Of a stretch of DNA of 64,000 nt, positions 26,426-40,400 are shown piece by piece (within the stretch, counting starts at the first letter, position 1; every line of letters begins with the position of its first letter). The notes below the pieces were generated by a model that saw only the letters and a program-made list of their open reading frames with translations, had not been told where the DNA came from and made no database searches. Source of the DNA: Rotaria sordida (lineage: Eukaryota; Rotifera; Eurotatoria; Philodinida; Philodinidae); NCBI GenBank assembly GCA_905250125.1, contig CAJNOL010000604.1, positions 54,928-118,927 of the forward strand, in the 5' to 3' direction. Both the position numbers and the translations under genes were made by a program.

Positions 26426-27582
26426 GAAATAATTCAACTTCCTATCTTAGTACTATCTATGATTCATTCTGTATATTCAACTATTGTTAGAGAACAAAAA
26501 ATTTCCGAGAAAAAGAATCATTTTTTTCTCTTCATTTGTTGCACTCGATGCTTATTAAGTCACGAAGGACAACGCAAATCATGCAAAATATTGTTACAAG
26601 GTAGCGTTGACAACATTTCCTGTAATGTTTTTATTATGATTAAGACAGAACTAGGAAACAAGAGATGATGTCTGTCATTATTTGGATTTCTCTTACATTT
26701 ATTATATGTTATTACACGATTGATTACATCCATCTTGAAATTTTTTTCGGCGATGTGTATGGGTAACTGTCTGCTGTGATCAGACTACATGATGGCGAGT
26801 AAGTGCTCATTTTTCTTTATCACATCATTTTCTTTTTTCTCATGTCTATGTGTTCAATAGGAACGAAGAAAAAAATGGGAGAAGAGAAAAAAAAAAAGAA
26901 AGAAGGTTAAGAACAGCCGTTCAATCGTTTGTCATCCATAGACATCTGTATTCTATCCTATACGTTGTGTTTGGTTGAAACGCATAACTACTGGCCTTCT
27001 TTTTCTTTTCTTCGTCCATACACTCACCACCCCAAGCTCTCTATATTAGATATAGCCAAGGAAAAAAAATAACAACAACACACTTCTTAATATATACACA
27101 TTAATGTGATAGACGTGTTTTTCTTATATTACTTGAAACTCACAGATACACAAATTGGCAATTTTTTGCTTTTTTCTTATTATCAGGTCTAAAATAATAA
27201 ATCCTCGAAATGTATTTATCTTTTCTATCACTTCAACAGAGCTGAATTTTCTTCCACTTCCATTCTCTTTTTCCTTATTCGTCAGTTACTCATTTGTTCT
27301 GTATAAAAAAACCTGATTTCCCCTATGTTTCTCTCTTTTTTGTTTCTCATTCTCATACAGCCATACTTCATAACTCTAATAACTGATGATGATAACAATA
27401 GTACAATATGTTAAAAGATTTTTCTTTTGAAAAAAAAGAATTATAAATTTTATTTCTTTTCTCTTTCAAAGTATGCTTCACATTTAGAATACATTTTCTC
27501 TTCTCATTAAAAACAAAACAAAATACAAAAACAAATCGCAGTTATTAAATTTCAAACAAACGCGTTTGTTATTGAAAACAGG
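26426..27582. other. intergenic, upstream of CHP-like gene
   Basis: No gene recognised; polypurine and polypyrimidine tracts around 26880-26910 and 27240-27350 are probably promoter-proximal. A plus-strand open stretch at 26459-26668 has no family resemblance. Confidence 0.35.
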
Positions 27583-28463
27583 ATGGGAGCAACAACATCA
27601 ATACCTAACACAATTAATGTCAATGAAATCATTTTCAATACGGGTGAATGAAACAGAAAATGAAAAAAAAAAACCATAATTAAAAATTAATTTAGATAAA
27701 TAATAATTTGTATTTTTGTTTTTGTTTTTTTTTTGATATTTTAGGTCTTTCAAAAAGACAAATCTGTTCATTATGGACTCGCTTTTATGAACTTGATCGT
27801 GATGCTCGTGGTGATGCTAAAGGATATAAAGGATATTTAGATGTCGATGATTTAGGTCGTGTGCGAAAATTTGATGAAAATCCAATCGCATCACGATTAA
27901 TAAAAGTTATATTTGATGATTTTGGCTCAAATGGTAAATTAACATTTCCTCAATTTGTTGATTTTATGAGTACATTTGCTCAACGTAAACGAATTGGACA
28001 TAATCACGACCGTCGTTCATCAATTCAAACAACAACAACAACGACAAAAACTGATCTTGAATCCATCAAATATTCGTCTGATGATTCAGAAAGAACACGA
28101 AAAATAAAATTTTTATTTAGTGTAAGATTAATTCATGAAAAAATATAGAATTTTATTTTTGTTATTTTTAGATGTATGATGTTGATCGTAATGGACGTTT
28201 ATCAAAAGAAGATATACAAGAAATTCTAAAAATGATGGTAAGTTAATTTTTATGAATCTTTTTTTTCTTTTTTTTTTTTAAATATGAATTTCAAATAATA
28301 GGTTGGAAAAATTAATGATGATGAAGCATCAATTATAGCTGAAAAAGTTATTGGAGAATTTACTGAAGATCAACCTAATACAACAGTAACACTTGAAAAT
28401 TTCGAAAAAACTCTTCATACACTTGATTTTAATGATAAAATGAGTTTAAAAGTGTTAAAATAA
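27583..28463 (+). CDS. Calcineurin B homologous protein-like EF-hand protein, 221 aa
   Basis: Exons 27583-27643, 27745-28121, 28172-28237, 28302-28463 (666 nt). The N-terminus MGATTS fits an N-myristoylation site, as in CHP1-3 and calcineurin B. Order: LSKRQICSLWTRFYELD (EF1 helix, degenerate loop), DDFGSNGKLTFPQFVDFM (EF2, degenerate), a Ser/Thr-rich insert, LFSMYDVDRNGRLSKEDIQE (the one good calcium loop, EF3), and a degenerate EF4 ending FNDKMSLKVLK, close to the CHP ending KMSIRFLH. CHPs bind plasma-membrane Na+/H+ exchangers and modulate trafficking. The CHP call rests on the C-terminus and on one functional loop in the C-lobe; calcineurin B proper has four good hands. A 3' acceptor lies 1 nt before the ATG. 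Confidence 0.85.
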
Positions 28464-31400
28464 TCTACATATATTTTTTAATTTGAAATATAAAAAATTG
28501 ACAAATGTTACATTTCATCATAACTCGGAAATTAGTCATAAAGATGACTATTACTTGATTATTATGATTACTCATCAAACTTCCGTCAGTATATTCTTCA
28601 ATATATTTTTAGAACACTTCTTTGATCTAATTTATACTATATTAATAGTTTTTGAAATATAATTAAGCTTTAAATTAAGAACAACAAACATTATGTGAAG
28701 CACTACAAGTATTTTAGAACATAGTTTTGCATAATTCATGTTCTTGGAATTATCTATTTTTACTCTTAGAGCCAACACTTGAAAACTTTTCTTTTAACAC
28801 CATTCATCATATTTCTACAACTATTATCATAAATGTTCATTTTTCTTTTTAAATTAAACTTGTTTCTCTAACGAATCTATTAATAATGCACAATAGAGAA
28901 ATTTTGTTGTAAGTAAGGAATATAAAATAAAAGTTAACTACTTGAATATATATATTAACAATAGTTGAGGTAAACACAATCACAAAAACAATAAAATTTT
29001 AGTATTACACTACGTTAATCTCATAATCACTGTATAATAGATTTTAGACTGACTAGTTTTCATTAAGAAATAAAATATTCAAGGAAAATAATTCATCAAT
29101 AACAAACAACAGTCACTTTTTCCCTATGAAGATTATCACATCGATTAAATATTCTAGCTTTTTAATTTTTTATCTCATAGATTAATGTTGTTGTATTTCA
29201 AACATGGAAAAACAAGGTTTGATTAATATCTGTCATCTTTCTCTATTAAAATATCAAAAAAAATATTATCAAAATTAATTTTTAATTATTCTAATTAATT
29301 ATTCGTAAACTATTGATAGAAGAACTGAAAAACTTTTTGTCATATTATGATAGCTCAACTAAATATTTATAAGTCGTTTGAAATATATTATAATTATTAT
29401 TATTCAAAAGAATTTTTTGTTATTTTATTTTCATCAAAAACAAATCCAAACGAAATATTTTTCAAAATTAAAATAATTGACTTAGCGATCCAAGAAAAAC
29501 ATAAAATGATGTCATTTTATATTTTATTGCGTCGAACATTTTACTCCTATTCAATTATATCAATCTTTTTCTTAGATATCATTACTTTTGCTTACGTTTC
29601 AAATAAAGACTTTCTCTTTGAGTAGTCTCTCTTACATTGTATTTTTTTTTTATTTTAAACTTCTCTCTTCCAATCAATCAATCGAGTTCTCAACTTGATT
29701 TTTTTATAAAATTTAACATGAATCTTGTAATCAAGTTTTTTTTTATTATTTTTTTAATAAAATATATGTAATGAGAAAACATTAAGTGAACTGAATATTT
29801 TAACTACCATACAATCAAGTTCGAGTATCAAAGTTAAATTGTAAAACTTATCGACAAAGAGAAAATCATTTTACTGAATTTCAAATTACTAAGAAAATGA
29901 AAAAAACTTTATTTTCGTAATTTTTAAAGAAGTTACTTTTAAAGATGGAATAGACTATGCAAAACAAAACTAAACTAAACAATTGGATTGATGTTTCCAC
30001 ATAGCAACACCACTCACATTATTTAATTCACTTTATAATCGTATATCTGCATCCGCATCATCGATTGAGTTGACATTGTAACAAATTGAAAACAAATTTG
30101 TCTTCTCTACACTGATGAAATTCTATTATTTCACATGATTAAAATCATCAAATTCTATTTCAAAAACTGTTCAATAATACAAAAAAAAAAAAAACTTTTG
30201 CTTCTAAAATAAAAATTCTTGTACAAGTGCATAGATGTGTTGATCAAATACATTTGTTATATAACCAATCAGAAAAGTTTTTTCATGACGTAAGTTGTTG
30301 TTTGTTATGTTATTTTCATCTCTAGAATTATATGTGTTCCACATGGGTGTACAAAATCTAGTTAATGTTTACGAAAATAAAACTTGTTTTCATTCATTTG
30401 TCATTTTTATAAACGAAAAAAAAATCCTACTTCCAATAATGTTATTTATAGTATTCAATCAATAAATGAAATATTTGATTTATTCCAAACATATGTAGGT
30501 ATGAACAATTTCTTTTATTTTTCTTTTCTATTTCCAATAGGATTTGATTATCTAAGTAAGATCAAGATGCAAAAACATTGATTTGTTTTGTTTACATATG
30601 ACCGTAAGAAAATAAGACACAAATTAATGATTAATTTGAACTATTTATGAAAATAAATCTATTTGTATATTTGAATTTCATTATTCTTCTATTTCATTGT
30701 TGTTGTCGTTGTTATTTTTTTTTTCTTGTATACTTTATCGTTTTTGTATGTCTATATTCTTCCGAATAACATCGAGCAAGTAAAAGCAAACGGTCGTAAG
30801 ACGATAAGAAGAAAAGAGGAAACTACATATTGGTTGCATTCACTTTATTTTCTCTCTTTTCTTTCGATCGTTGAATGCAGAATTATTTGACAAAACCGAA
30901 GAGGAGTCCTTTCTTTTTCTCTCTTCTATTATTTAAAAAAAAAAGCAGCTGAGATAGAAAAAATAGAAAAAAGAAATTATTTTCATATCATGATTTAAAC
31001 TAAATTTCAATGTTAAATTATTATTGTTTAACAATTTTACCTGCTGTAATAAATATCTTGATGTTTTACTTCGTACTGAGAAAGTAGTAGCATTAATATT
31101 ATATTTTGCTATTGTGTTCCTTTTTTTCTTCTCTATACGTTGTCAAATCTTTTTCTTCCTACATCGTTCCTATCGTCCAATCATCGTGCAATTTCATGTA
31201 GGTCAGGCATGTCTCAACACATATACGCATGATGCTCGGGATTGTCATTAGTGTATATATTGTAGACGATAGCTACCGCCTTCAATGGTGTGTCGAGCTC
31301 AAACGAAGAGAAAAGAAAAAAAAATACGAGAGTCGAACCAAACCTTTTGATAGATCGACGAAGGCACAAAAAAAAAGAAAGAAAGAGAAAGAAAAAAAAA

Positions 31401-31579
31401 GAAAAAGAAAAAACCTCTCTTTCTTCGCATATGTAGCCAAAAGACGTCGCTTGCACTCCTTGGGTAGGTTGTTGCTGCTTTTTCTTTCTTTATATATATA
31501 TATATATGTATTTGATAAATTTTCCAACCGATAAAAAAAATGATTTATTCGAATGAAAATTTTAGTTTGATTGCTGTTT
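28464..31579. other. intergenic, nothing seen
   Basis: About 3.1 kb, strongly AT-rich, with short open frames of low complexity only. A polypurine tract at 31315-31415 and a TA microsatellite near 31492-31506 precede the SAP130 homologue. Confidence 0.4.
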
Positions 31580-34500
31580 ATGACAGTCCGTGTATGTTCA
31601 CATCGATTATCAATGCAGAGTGATGTCTTAAACGATCAACAACAACAATTATCGAACGATACTGATTGTTCATCTTCATTATCAACAACACTGATTTATT
31701 CCGGTTTGAAATTGGTTTGTTATTTTCATCAAATTTTTATTTTTTTTTTGATTATAATTCATTTATTATAATAATTTTTTGTATTTAGCATCCAAAGCCA
31801 CTTTTACCTACAATATCAATGTCTAGTATGGCAAGTCCAGTGTCAATTGTTAAAAAACTATCTCTTCGTATGTATTTTCTTATTTATATAGAGAAATAAA
31901 AGATTTATATGGAATTTTTATTTTCTAGCTGATACTCATCCAGATCATTTAAATAAAAGTCTTGGATCATCTATAAGACATTCACCAACATCTACAACTC
32001 CATCATCAATTCGTTTAGTGACACCAACAGCAGGTAAATCGTCACCACCAACAGCATTACAATTTCAATTTCTTGATAAATCATCATCATCAACAACAAC
32101 AAATGGAGGATTTTCAACATCAAAAACTTATATATTTAATCCTCAACAAACAAATTCAACAGGAACATCATCATCATCATCATCATTAGTTACATTAATT
32201 CCACCAGGTACAACATCACCAAAAATTCAAACATTAATATCATCAACAAATGATATATCAACTAATAATGATCATAATAATGTAAAACAATCATCCTTTC
32301 TATCAAAAAACCGTGTAACACTTGTTCAACCAATAATAACAAATTCATCATCAGTATCAACATCATCAACAAATTCTGTTACACCGAAATTACTTATTCA
32401 ACAAAATTCAACATCAAATATTTGGTCACAACAACCGACAACAAAAATTCGTAAATAAAAATCCTTTTATCGTTAAATAATTTATTTATTTATTTTCTTT
32501 GTTTATTTATAGTTTCAGCTAAAATGCTTTCACGTCCAGTTCATTTAATATCTTCCAATGAACATTCAAATTTATCATCACCAACATCACATGATAATCC
32601 TATTTTTACAACAAAAAATTTAGGTAAATATTTGTTTTTTCGATTTCATTCTTGTTATTTTTTAATAATTTTCTAAATTTTTCTTTTTTAGATTCTGGAC
32701 ATCAAGCATTTATTCATATGTCCTTATTACCATCAACTTCAAGTACTGAATCAATAAATTCTGTACAATTAACAAATTTTTATTCAACACCATCATCAGT
32801 TCGAATATCAACAACAACACAACGTTCAATGGATTATAATAATAATCATTCAATAACAACACCGATTATTCGTGAAATACAAACTGATGAAAAATTTAAT
32901 GATTCAACTATTATTAAAAATAGTAAAGAAATAAATTTTTTTTTTTTTTTGTTATTTATCTTTAATTCCTTTACTAGTTCATCATAACAAAAATTCTATT
33001 AAAAATCGTACACGTCTTCCATTACAACCATCAACACAACAAATATCATCAATATTACCATCAATAAAAAAACATAAATTACCTGAAGAGTAAAAAAAAA
33101 TGCTTTCCTTTTCGTTTTAAAATATATTTTATTCAATATTTCATTCTTTTTTTGTAGTGAGCAAGTTTCCCTATCAGAACCACCAAATAAAATTGCACAT
33201 TATGAACAGTTTGATTCATCATCCAATGGAAAAAAGATTCGTAAATGCCGTCATAAACAATTATCAAAAATTTCACTAGAAAATACAACACCAAATCCTC
33301 CTCCTCTACCTTTAACATCATCGGTTGGCGCTGATGTAAATGAAAAAATAATACCAAAAAAACGTTCATCAGCTGAAATAGCTACAGCAGCAATACTTTC
33401 AAGTAATCATATGCGAAAAAAACGAATACAGAGAAAAAATTCTGATGAAACTACTTCCAATAATCATAATAATAATAATAATAATAATAATAATATAAAA
33501 CATGAATCAATATCAATAAATGATTCATCAATTGAAATTATTAATGATGAATTACTTAAACGACTTTCACAAGGTAAAATAATTAGTTGATAAAAAAAAA
33601 TTTTATCACTTGATTTGTTTTTTAGATTTTGTTTATTTTGATAAACAAACAGGTATTCGTTGGATTGGTACAAAAACTCGTTCAAAACCCATGAATACAC
33701 TTTTATCACGTTGTTCATGGAAACCTAAAATAAACCATTATGAAAAATATTCTGATATTATTCGAATGAGTAAAAACAAACATTTCTTTTTTTTTTAAAT
33801 TTAAAACAAAAATAATGATCATTTTTATTTTATTAGATCCTAAACGAACTGTACCTATTAAAAGTCTTGATACAATACGAAAAAAATTAACACAACCGTG
33901 GGCATCATGGCGTATTGATCGATTGACAACATATCTTACTGATCTGGTAAAATAAATAAATATTCATTGTTTTACGGACAGTAGCTTGTGAGATTTAAAT
34001 GAAGAAATTGATTGATTGTTTTAAACCAAAAGAAAAAAAATCTGTTAGGACAATCCATTTGAAATTAAAATATGAGATACGATCGATCCGGATATATTGT
34101 AAATCAAGAGATTGTAAAATATATGCATCAGTTTGAAACTTCTGACGTACTGATATGACCGTAAGCAACGATGTTATTCATAATATGTTACAGTGAGTTT
34201 GAAATGGGGTTCTCGATTGTTTTTGATAGTGAACAAGAGGTGAAAATTCTACAGAACGCGTTTTCGTTCGTCATTCTGAAAGGGATCAGACTGAAGGTAG
34301 TGAAATCATTGACTCTCTGCAGGAGACAACGGCTTCGTATGAAAATCTGTCATAAACAGAGTTTAAACGACTGAAATTCTTTTTCTGTCACGATTCTCAT
34401 GAGGCTATAAAATTTTTTAAAAAGGTAGGAAATTTTTGGGAAAGAAAAGTTGTCCCATTCCTTTCATAATTGGTACTCTGATTTGACAAGAGTACCTAAG

Positions 34501-35158
34501 ACATCTATTGTACATTCAATCTTCTTTTATAATAATTCTACAGAAGACTTCAGTTTCGTAACAACGCCTGTCATGGTCTATGAAAGCCGAGCTATAAAAT
34601 TCTACCTTTATATTTCGATGCTTCTTTCAGATTGTGTTTTACAAAAAAAAAAAGAAACAGATGTTATCAGTTGTTCACAAAGCTAAAATTAATTTTAATG
34701 ATATAAATTACATTTGAAATCTTTTTCTTATTCCAAAATGTTTTTTTTTTGTTTATCATCAAAACAATTTAATTTATCTAATCGAATGCTTTTTGATTTT
34801 AGACAGAGGATGAACAAACGTCGCAAAATAATTTGTCAGATATAGCTCTATTATTAGATCAACTTGATATAAATGATCATTCAATACGAAATACAATTGA
34901 TGATTTAATTGAAGTAAAAAAAAGCTTTATTTATTTTATTTTCTAAATATTTATTCTTTCTTTTTCTTTTTCAAGGGTAATATTCAACGACATCGATATT
35001 TTTGTGAACACTTAACACAAATATCAACATTACTTGTTAGTCTACTTGATCATGGAAATACTTTACGAGAAATATGTGCCACTTCAAAAATATCAACAAC
35101 ACCAATTTCAATAACAAATCTATCTTCAACAACGACAAGAAGAACTAAAGAACGATAG
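31580..35158 (+). CDS. SAP130: SAP130-like Sin3/HDAC complex subunit, 717 aa, 11 exons
   Basis: Exons 31580-31714, 31789-31867, 31929-32450, 32513-32623, 32692-32922, 32978-33089, 33158-33573, 33626-33769, 33837-33946, 34803-34913, 34976-35158 (2154 nt). SAP130 is a subunit of the Sin3-histone deacetylase corepressor. Residues 1-530 are low-complexity Ser/Thr/Asn/Pro, like the disordered vertebrate N-terminus; a basic stretch (IPKKRSSAEIA, MRKKRIQRK) fits a nuclear signal. The family signature is C-terminal: YFDKQTGIRWIG then TLLSRCSWKPKINHYEKYSD, matching the vertebrate TLLRHYRNPWKAAYHHFQRYSD region; WASWRIDRLTTYLTDL; and GNIQRHRYFCEHLTQISTLL with LLDHGNTL, matching its GNMQR...LDHKDRVL. Intron 9 (856 nt) is enlarged. 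Start uncertain: an acceptor lies 14 nt before this ATG. Confidence 0.83.
33947..34802. other. Enlarged intron 9 of SAP130-like gene
   Basis: An 856-nt intron among introns of 52-74 nt. Its interior is less AT-rich than the flanks and carries a repeated GCTATAAAATT word (34406 and 34591), but no terminal inverted repeats were found. Probably an old insertion of unknown type. Confidence 0.4.
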
Positions 35159-36239
35159 TATATCATTTTTATATTGTGTTCTGTATCTATAATAAGAAAA
35201 TCTCATCGGGATGTTATGCTTATGCAATAAGCTTATTATCAATGCACCGGTGATAATTGTGGTTTAGAAAATCATAAGGATAGGAAGAATGTCTCCGCTT
35301 TTTTATTATTATTGTGTTTTGTAGGTCTGATAAAAATGAAATCGAAAGTGTTAACATCATTCCGTGCTTCTCCTTCATTTTCTTTTGATCTTCTCTTATG
35401 TTTTTATTTTCATCGAACAGTTTTTTTTTCTTTCGTGTCATTTATTTAACAGAAAACAACTAAATATAAATATTCTCTTTGTTTTGTTTTGTTTTTTTTC
35501 TTCTGTAAATATTTATTATATCTATTTTGACATGGAAAGTCAACATTTTTTTTGTTGTTTTGTTTGATTTCTTTTTGTGTGATGAGATGATTGAACTTCT
35601 AATATATATATATATATATATTTATATATATGTATGAGTATCTGTGTCTTTTCTCTATGCTGTGCTCTTTTTGTATGTCTTTCATACGACGCACAATTAT
35701 TTGTATGTGTGAAAGAAAGCAAAGAGAAAACCAACGCTATTGTGCGTGTTTGTATATATAATGAAAACAAGAAACAAATTCTATATTTTTCGATTAATGA
35801 AGATTATCTTAGTTGTATATGAAATATCGTTATGTTCATAGAATACTTTTTGAAAAATTTAGGAAATTGTTTTCTTTTATTTTTGTCAAATTGTTTATTC
35901 GAGATGAATGATTTAAACAATTAGATAATTAATTCAAAATGATTTCTAATGGACTTCAATTATAGTTTATTTCTTTTTTTTTCTAGTATTAAATCGATCA
36001 ATAAATTTTTGAAAGATATACCTTGAATAATTTATCATAATGAATAGAAAAATTTCATGGATCTAGTAGGTAATCAAACGCAACAAATTCGGACACAATA
36101 TGAAACACAACTTTGGTCGTTATAAATTATTTTGAAATTTGCAAAATAAAAACTATTCTAGAAAAATTTTATTCTATTTCTTTTTTCATATCACTTGGCT
36201 ACTGATTAGAGATATTACGTGACATTTATTAAAATTTAT
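35159..36239. other. intergenic, nothing seen
   Basis: 3' flank of the SAP130-like gene with a TA microsatellite at about 35601-35631. No gene recognised. Confidence 0.35.
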
Positions 36240-36656
36240 ATAGAGGGTGACTTAAAAGTTATCAGACAATTTTTGATTACGAATAACTTTTGATAGAAAC
36301 AAGAAAGAGAGCTGCAGTTTTCACTGCTGAAAAGAGGAGACTTGAGGAGGGGAGCATTGAATCATATAAGAAACATAATATTCATAATTTTTTGGAAGAT
36401 TTTTTGAAAAACCAAGAGTAAACAAACTGGTGCACTAAGAATTTAAAGTGGTATGGGAACTTCGAAAACCTCGATTTTCTGAGAATCTTGATTATTCAAA
36501 ACTCTGTAAAAGGTTCTTAAATATTATGTTGTTTATATGGTTCGATGCTCCCAAGTCTTCTCTATTCAACAATGAAAACCGTAGCTCTCTTTCTTGTTTC
36601 TATCAAAAGTTATTCCCAATCAAAAACTGCCAGGTGACTTTTGGATCACCCTATAT
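36240..36656. mobile_element. Mariner-like MITE, about 417 bp
   Basis: Ends read TATAGAGGGTGACTTAAAAG (left) and its inverted partner TATAGGGTGATCCAAAAG (right), flanked by TA. The arms pair closely through an identical block of about 31 bp (ATAACTTTTGATAGAAACAA onward, left 36281, right near 36613-36583) and on to the centre. An AGGGTG terminus with TA flanks is typical of Tc1/mariner non-autonomous copies. No transposase frame. Confidence 0.85.
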
Positions 36657-37120
36657 ATTTTGCTTCTAATATTTATCAATGGAATCATACAAGTTTTAAC
36701 CTTTTAGCGATCGTGTTTTCTGATAAATCAATATAGAATGAGTAAATACTTAGTTCAGATTCTCTTAATCAGTCGCTGTTACTTCACAGATTTTTCAGTG
36801 GAAACAACTATTTATAGTAGACCAGTTTATATATAAATATTGTGTTTATGTCAGTTATATGTTACCGCTCGACGATAATGAATATTAAGCTAACGATGCA
36901 ATCAACAAAATACCATATCAGTGTCTGGATTATTCCTGGAAATATTAGGGATAGAAAGAAATAATAATCATTAACAAAGTTATTACAATTCACTTTTGTT
37001 TTTCGAAAATTAATTTCAAGTTCTACTGTTCACATTTATTGTACGGGTACAGGAAAAGAAGGCGCAAATATAATCAAGGTTTTTAAGTTACATCAACATA
37101 CTTGGTCCATCTATTTTATT

Positions 37121-37420
37121 ATTGATTCAATTTTCATCATGTTTTCTTCCAACAAAAAAACAGCAGATATTGTTTCCATTTCTACCATCGTCTTGAAAAT
37201 TTCCTTCATATCGATTTTAATTTGACCATGTGAACACACTTTAACCTTTTCTTTTATCATCGATAAGTTCACCCACATATTTTTGTTCATTTGTAGAATA
37301 ATAATTATCATGTATACTTATACCATTCCGTTATAAAATTCTTCATAGTAATTACACTTATGATAGATAGTATCTAAAGTAAAAGTGTATCCATAAGTTT
37401 TTTCAACAGAATGTTTCTCG
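37121..37420 (-). pseudogene. MORN-repeat relic, minus strand
   Basis: On the minus strand, one frame reads EQKYVGELIDDKRKG, stop, SVFTWSN, stop, NRYEGNFQDDGRNGN: two successive MORN units broken by TAA codons. A preceding block YYEEFYNGM may be a third. The same SVFT segment occurs in the relic at 18.9-19.3 kb, so the two are probably copies of one family. Function lost. Confidence 0.55.
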
Positions 37421-40400
37421 TCTTTGACAGGTTATGAATGATAGCTAAAGATAATCTGATGAATCAATATTAGTTGCCAGTATCTATTCCAAATAGTACA
37501 TTTCCAAAAATTCATAAAACCTTTCATCTTATTTTAGAAAAACAAAATGTCATCATTGCACTCAGAAAGAAATCCGACTATAGAAGTGTGCAATGAGTTA
37601 TTCTCTGTCTGAAAGAGCAGAAACAGAGAAATCAGTTGCGCTTTACCTATGAGTATTGCGAGATTTTGTGAGACAGTATAGTGACGTAGGCTGGCCGTAT
37701 TTTTAATCTAGAGCCGATATTAGAGTAAATTACAGCATAGACTATGAATGTTACTATTTCGTATTGATATGAGTCTCTGTACTATTGAAAAATTCTCAAA
37801 GTGATGTAAGAGCGGCGTTTAATCAAACATTCTCAATGCAACACTTGAACACTATGAATTCCATGTATGAGTAATCTTTTAATTATGGTAGACAAAATAG
37901 AAAATAGAAACAACGGTATAGCACAACAGTGCCTAATAGATGATGTATTTCTTTACTACTGAATTTTAAGATGAAATAGTTTTTAATGCAATATTGCAAG
38001 AAAACTTTTCTCAAATAATTTCAGAACATGATGAAAGAATTAGAAATTTATGTCAGTCTCTTTTCAAACACATTCTATAATAATTATTTATTACTTAACG
38101 TAAATAAAAACAAAAAATGTACTTGCAAATCTTGCAATTTTCGAGCCCTTATTTTGTGAAGATTTAAAAATAGTTTTTTTTTGAAAGCTAACACTAGACT
38201 AATTCGATGCAAAAGTTTATGCTCTAGAAAACTGTTGATTTTTTTTTTAAACAAAACTTTTTCGTTCGTATAAAATTTTAATAATTAAAAGCTACTTGAT
38301 TATCTATTTGTGATAGACAAAAAGAAAGATCAAAGTCAAAACATTTTTAAATATCCATAGTTCCATAATCTAACGATATCAAAATATTCTTCTTAAAATT
38401 GTATACCTTGTGATGTCTATTTCAGGATTTAAAACATAGTTTAAGAAACAATTCTTTTGATAAATTATGACAATTTCATTTCTGCCAGAATTTTCCTGTT
38501 CGACTTCTTGATACAACTAACATAACATTGTCAACGTCAAAATTAAAATTTACAATGACTTTTTTCTCAACTTAATTTTACATTTGATGACTCTTTAATG
38601 AATTTTGTAGGTAGTATATTCAACTTTGAAAATTTTAACTATCTTTAATGTATGCATAGAGATTGACATTTATAAATATTATAACTATCTATATAAAAAT
38701 ATAGAAGTAATATATACTTATTAATCCTTGACGTCGACAATCCTACTTTTCTGAAATATTAATAATCATCATTGTTTAGCCTATCATTCACTTTGAGTAT
38801 AAATTTGTTTTGTATTCTAATCCAAAAATACAGAATCAACTCTTTTACTTCCGCAAATAAGAGAAGAGTAAAAACACAACAGAATTTTATTTCAAATATT
38901 TGATTTGGTGTTTTGTTAAGAAAATAACAAAAAATCATCATCGTTCTTACCTTTCGTGGTTTTGTTCTGTAACTTTAATAATGAATAGTAACTATATTTT
39001 TGATACATGTTGTTAAGTATTTCGATTAGTGATCAATATGCTGGATGATAGAAAAATCTTGGTTTCATCAGTTTTTAATACTCTAAATTAAGCAAATAAG
39101 TTGGAAAATAACAAAAATTTGACATAAAAAAATAGATCGTCATACTCAATGTTTGACTCTTGTTTCGATCGATTGCTAGACAGGCTCGCAACTTTTGAGT
39201 TAAGAATATAAGTGAAACTAACTTGAATAATTGCTTTTGATTCGTCACAAACACTGTAATGAAATAGATCTTATATTTTAATAGATTTCTACATTTGTCT
39301 GTTGTTTTCTATAAATTCTTTCTCTGTCATTGAAAATTTATTCTTATGCTTTTTCAAAAGAAGATATTTCTTTTATTTTATTAGACACTTTTCTCTTGAT
39401 AATTCATTATTCATAATCGAAAAATTAATAATTTCCTGTGTGGTTTTTGAGTAAGAAAGTAATGTACTAAAGAAACTATATGAAATATTAAATTTGATTA
39501 ATATTATTCGAAAACGTTTTTTATACATCCATATAAAAAGTATGTATAAGTATGCATTGCTAGGCAAGAAGTAATGATTGTGCATGGAAGTGTGCTCTAT
39601 CTTGTATGAAATGTATAGTACATTGTGTTCTTTGTTCAAAGAATAAGAAATGATCGAAAATTTTCACTAAAATGGAACATAATCGACGAATATGATTTAT
39701 TGTAATTAAATATGAATCACTAAAATTCACTCGATTTTTAACATCATACATTGAATATAACTTTCTCTACTCCTATTTCATAATTTATTTCAATGTTATG
39801 AGATTTGCGAGCTTATGTTCGAAATATCAATCACTTATTACATGTTTTCCTTGTAAACACTCTAGTTAGTATTTATAAGTGTTAAAAAAAAACATATCAT
39901 CTTCTTCAAATATGGTGGACAAATACACTCAACTCGCAGCTATATTTATTCAATCAATCCTACTATTCAAGCATGTCCATATAACCAACAGGTAAATACG
40001 GACTTCGTTATAAAACAATGATTATTATGTAACAACAAGGAATAAATAGTTTACTCTTTTACTCTTCACTTTCTAAAGCCTTGTATTTTAAGGAATGATT
40101 TTAAGTCATGATTTCTATATACTAATTTTATTTAAATTATCAATAATATTTGGACTGTGTTTACATTATAGTTGGTTTCTACTTAACTGATAAGAATATT
40201 ACTAATTGCATGTACTCATATAGTTTATTTTGTTATTCAACAAAGTTCGATATGATAGTCACATTCTAAGTTTAATACAATCTATGCTAACAAGTTTATA
40301 TTCAATCATAATTATTTTTGGTATCAAGATTCATCTATCGAACTGATAAAAATCTGCATCGATTCTTTCCAACTGACTCAAGTAACATCAATTGTAAATA

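Noticed and set aside
29347..29625. 92-codon plus-strand frame in an intergenic region
   Set aside because: Composition is that of translated AT-rich DNA (Ile/Phe/Tyr/Lys), with no motif and no flanking splice pattern.
31214..31534. Overlapping open frames on both strands rich in Lys/Arg/Glu or Phe/Leu
   Set aside because: They are translations of a polypurine tract (AAAGAAA-type) and its complement, not genes.
39560..39751. Minus-strand open frame with reasonable composition
   Set aside because: It overlaps another short frame, has no family resemblance, no splice partner and no codon bias like the confirmed genes.
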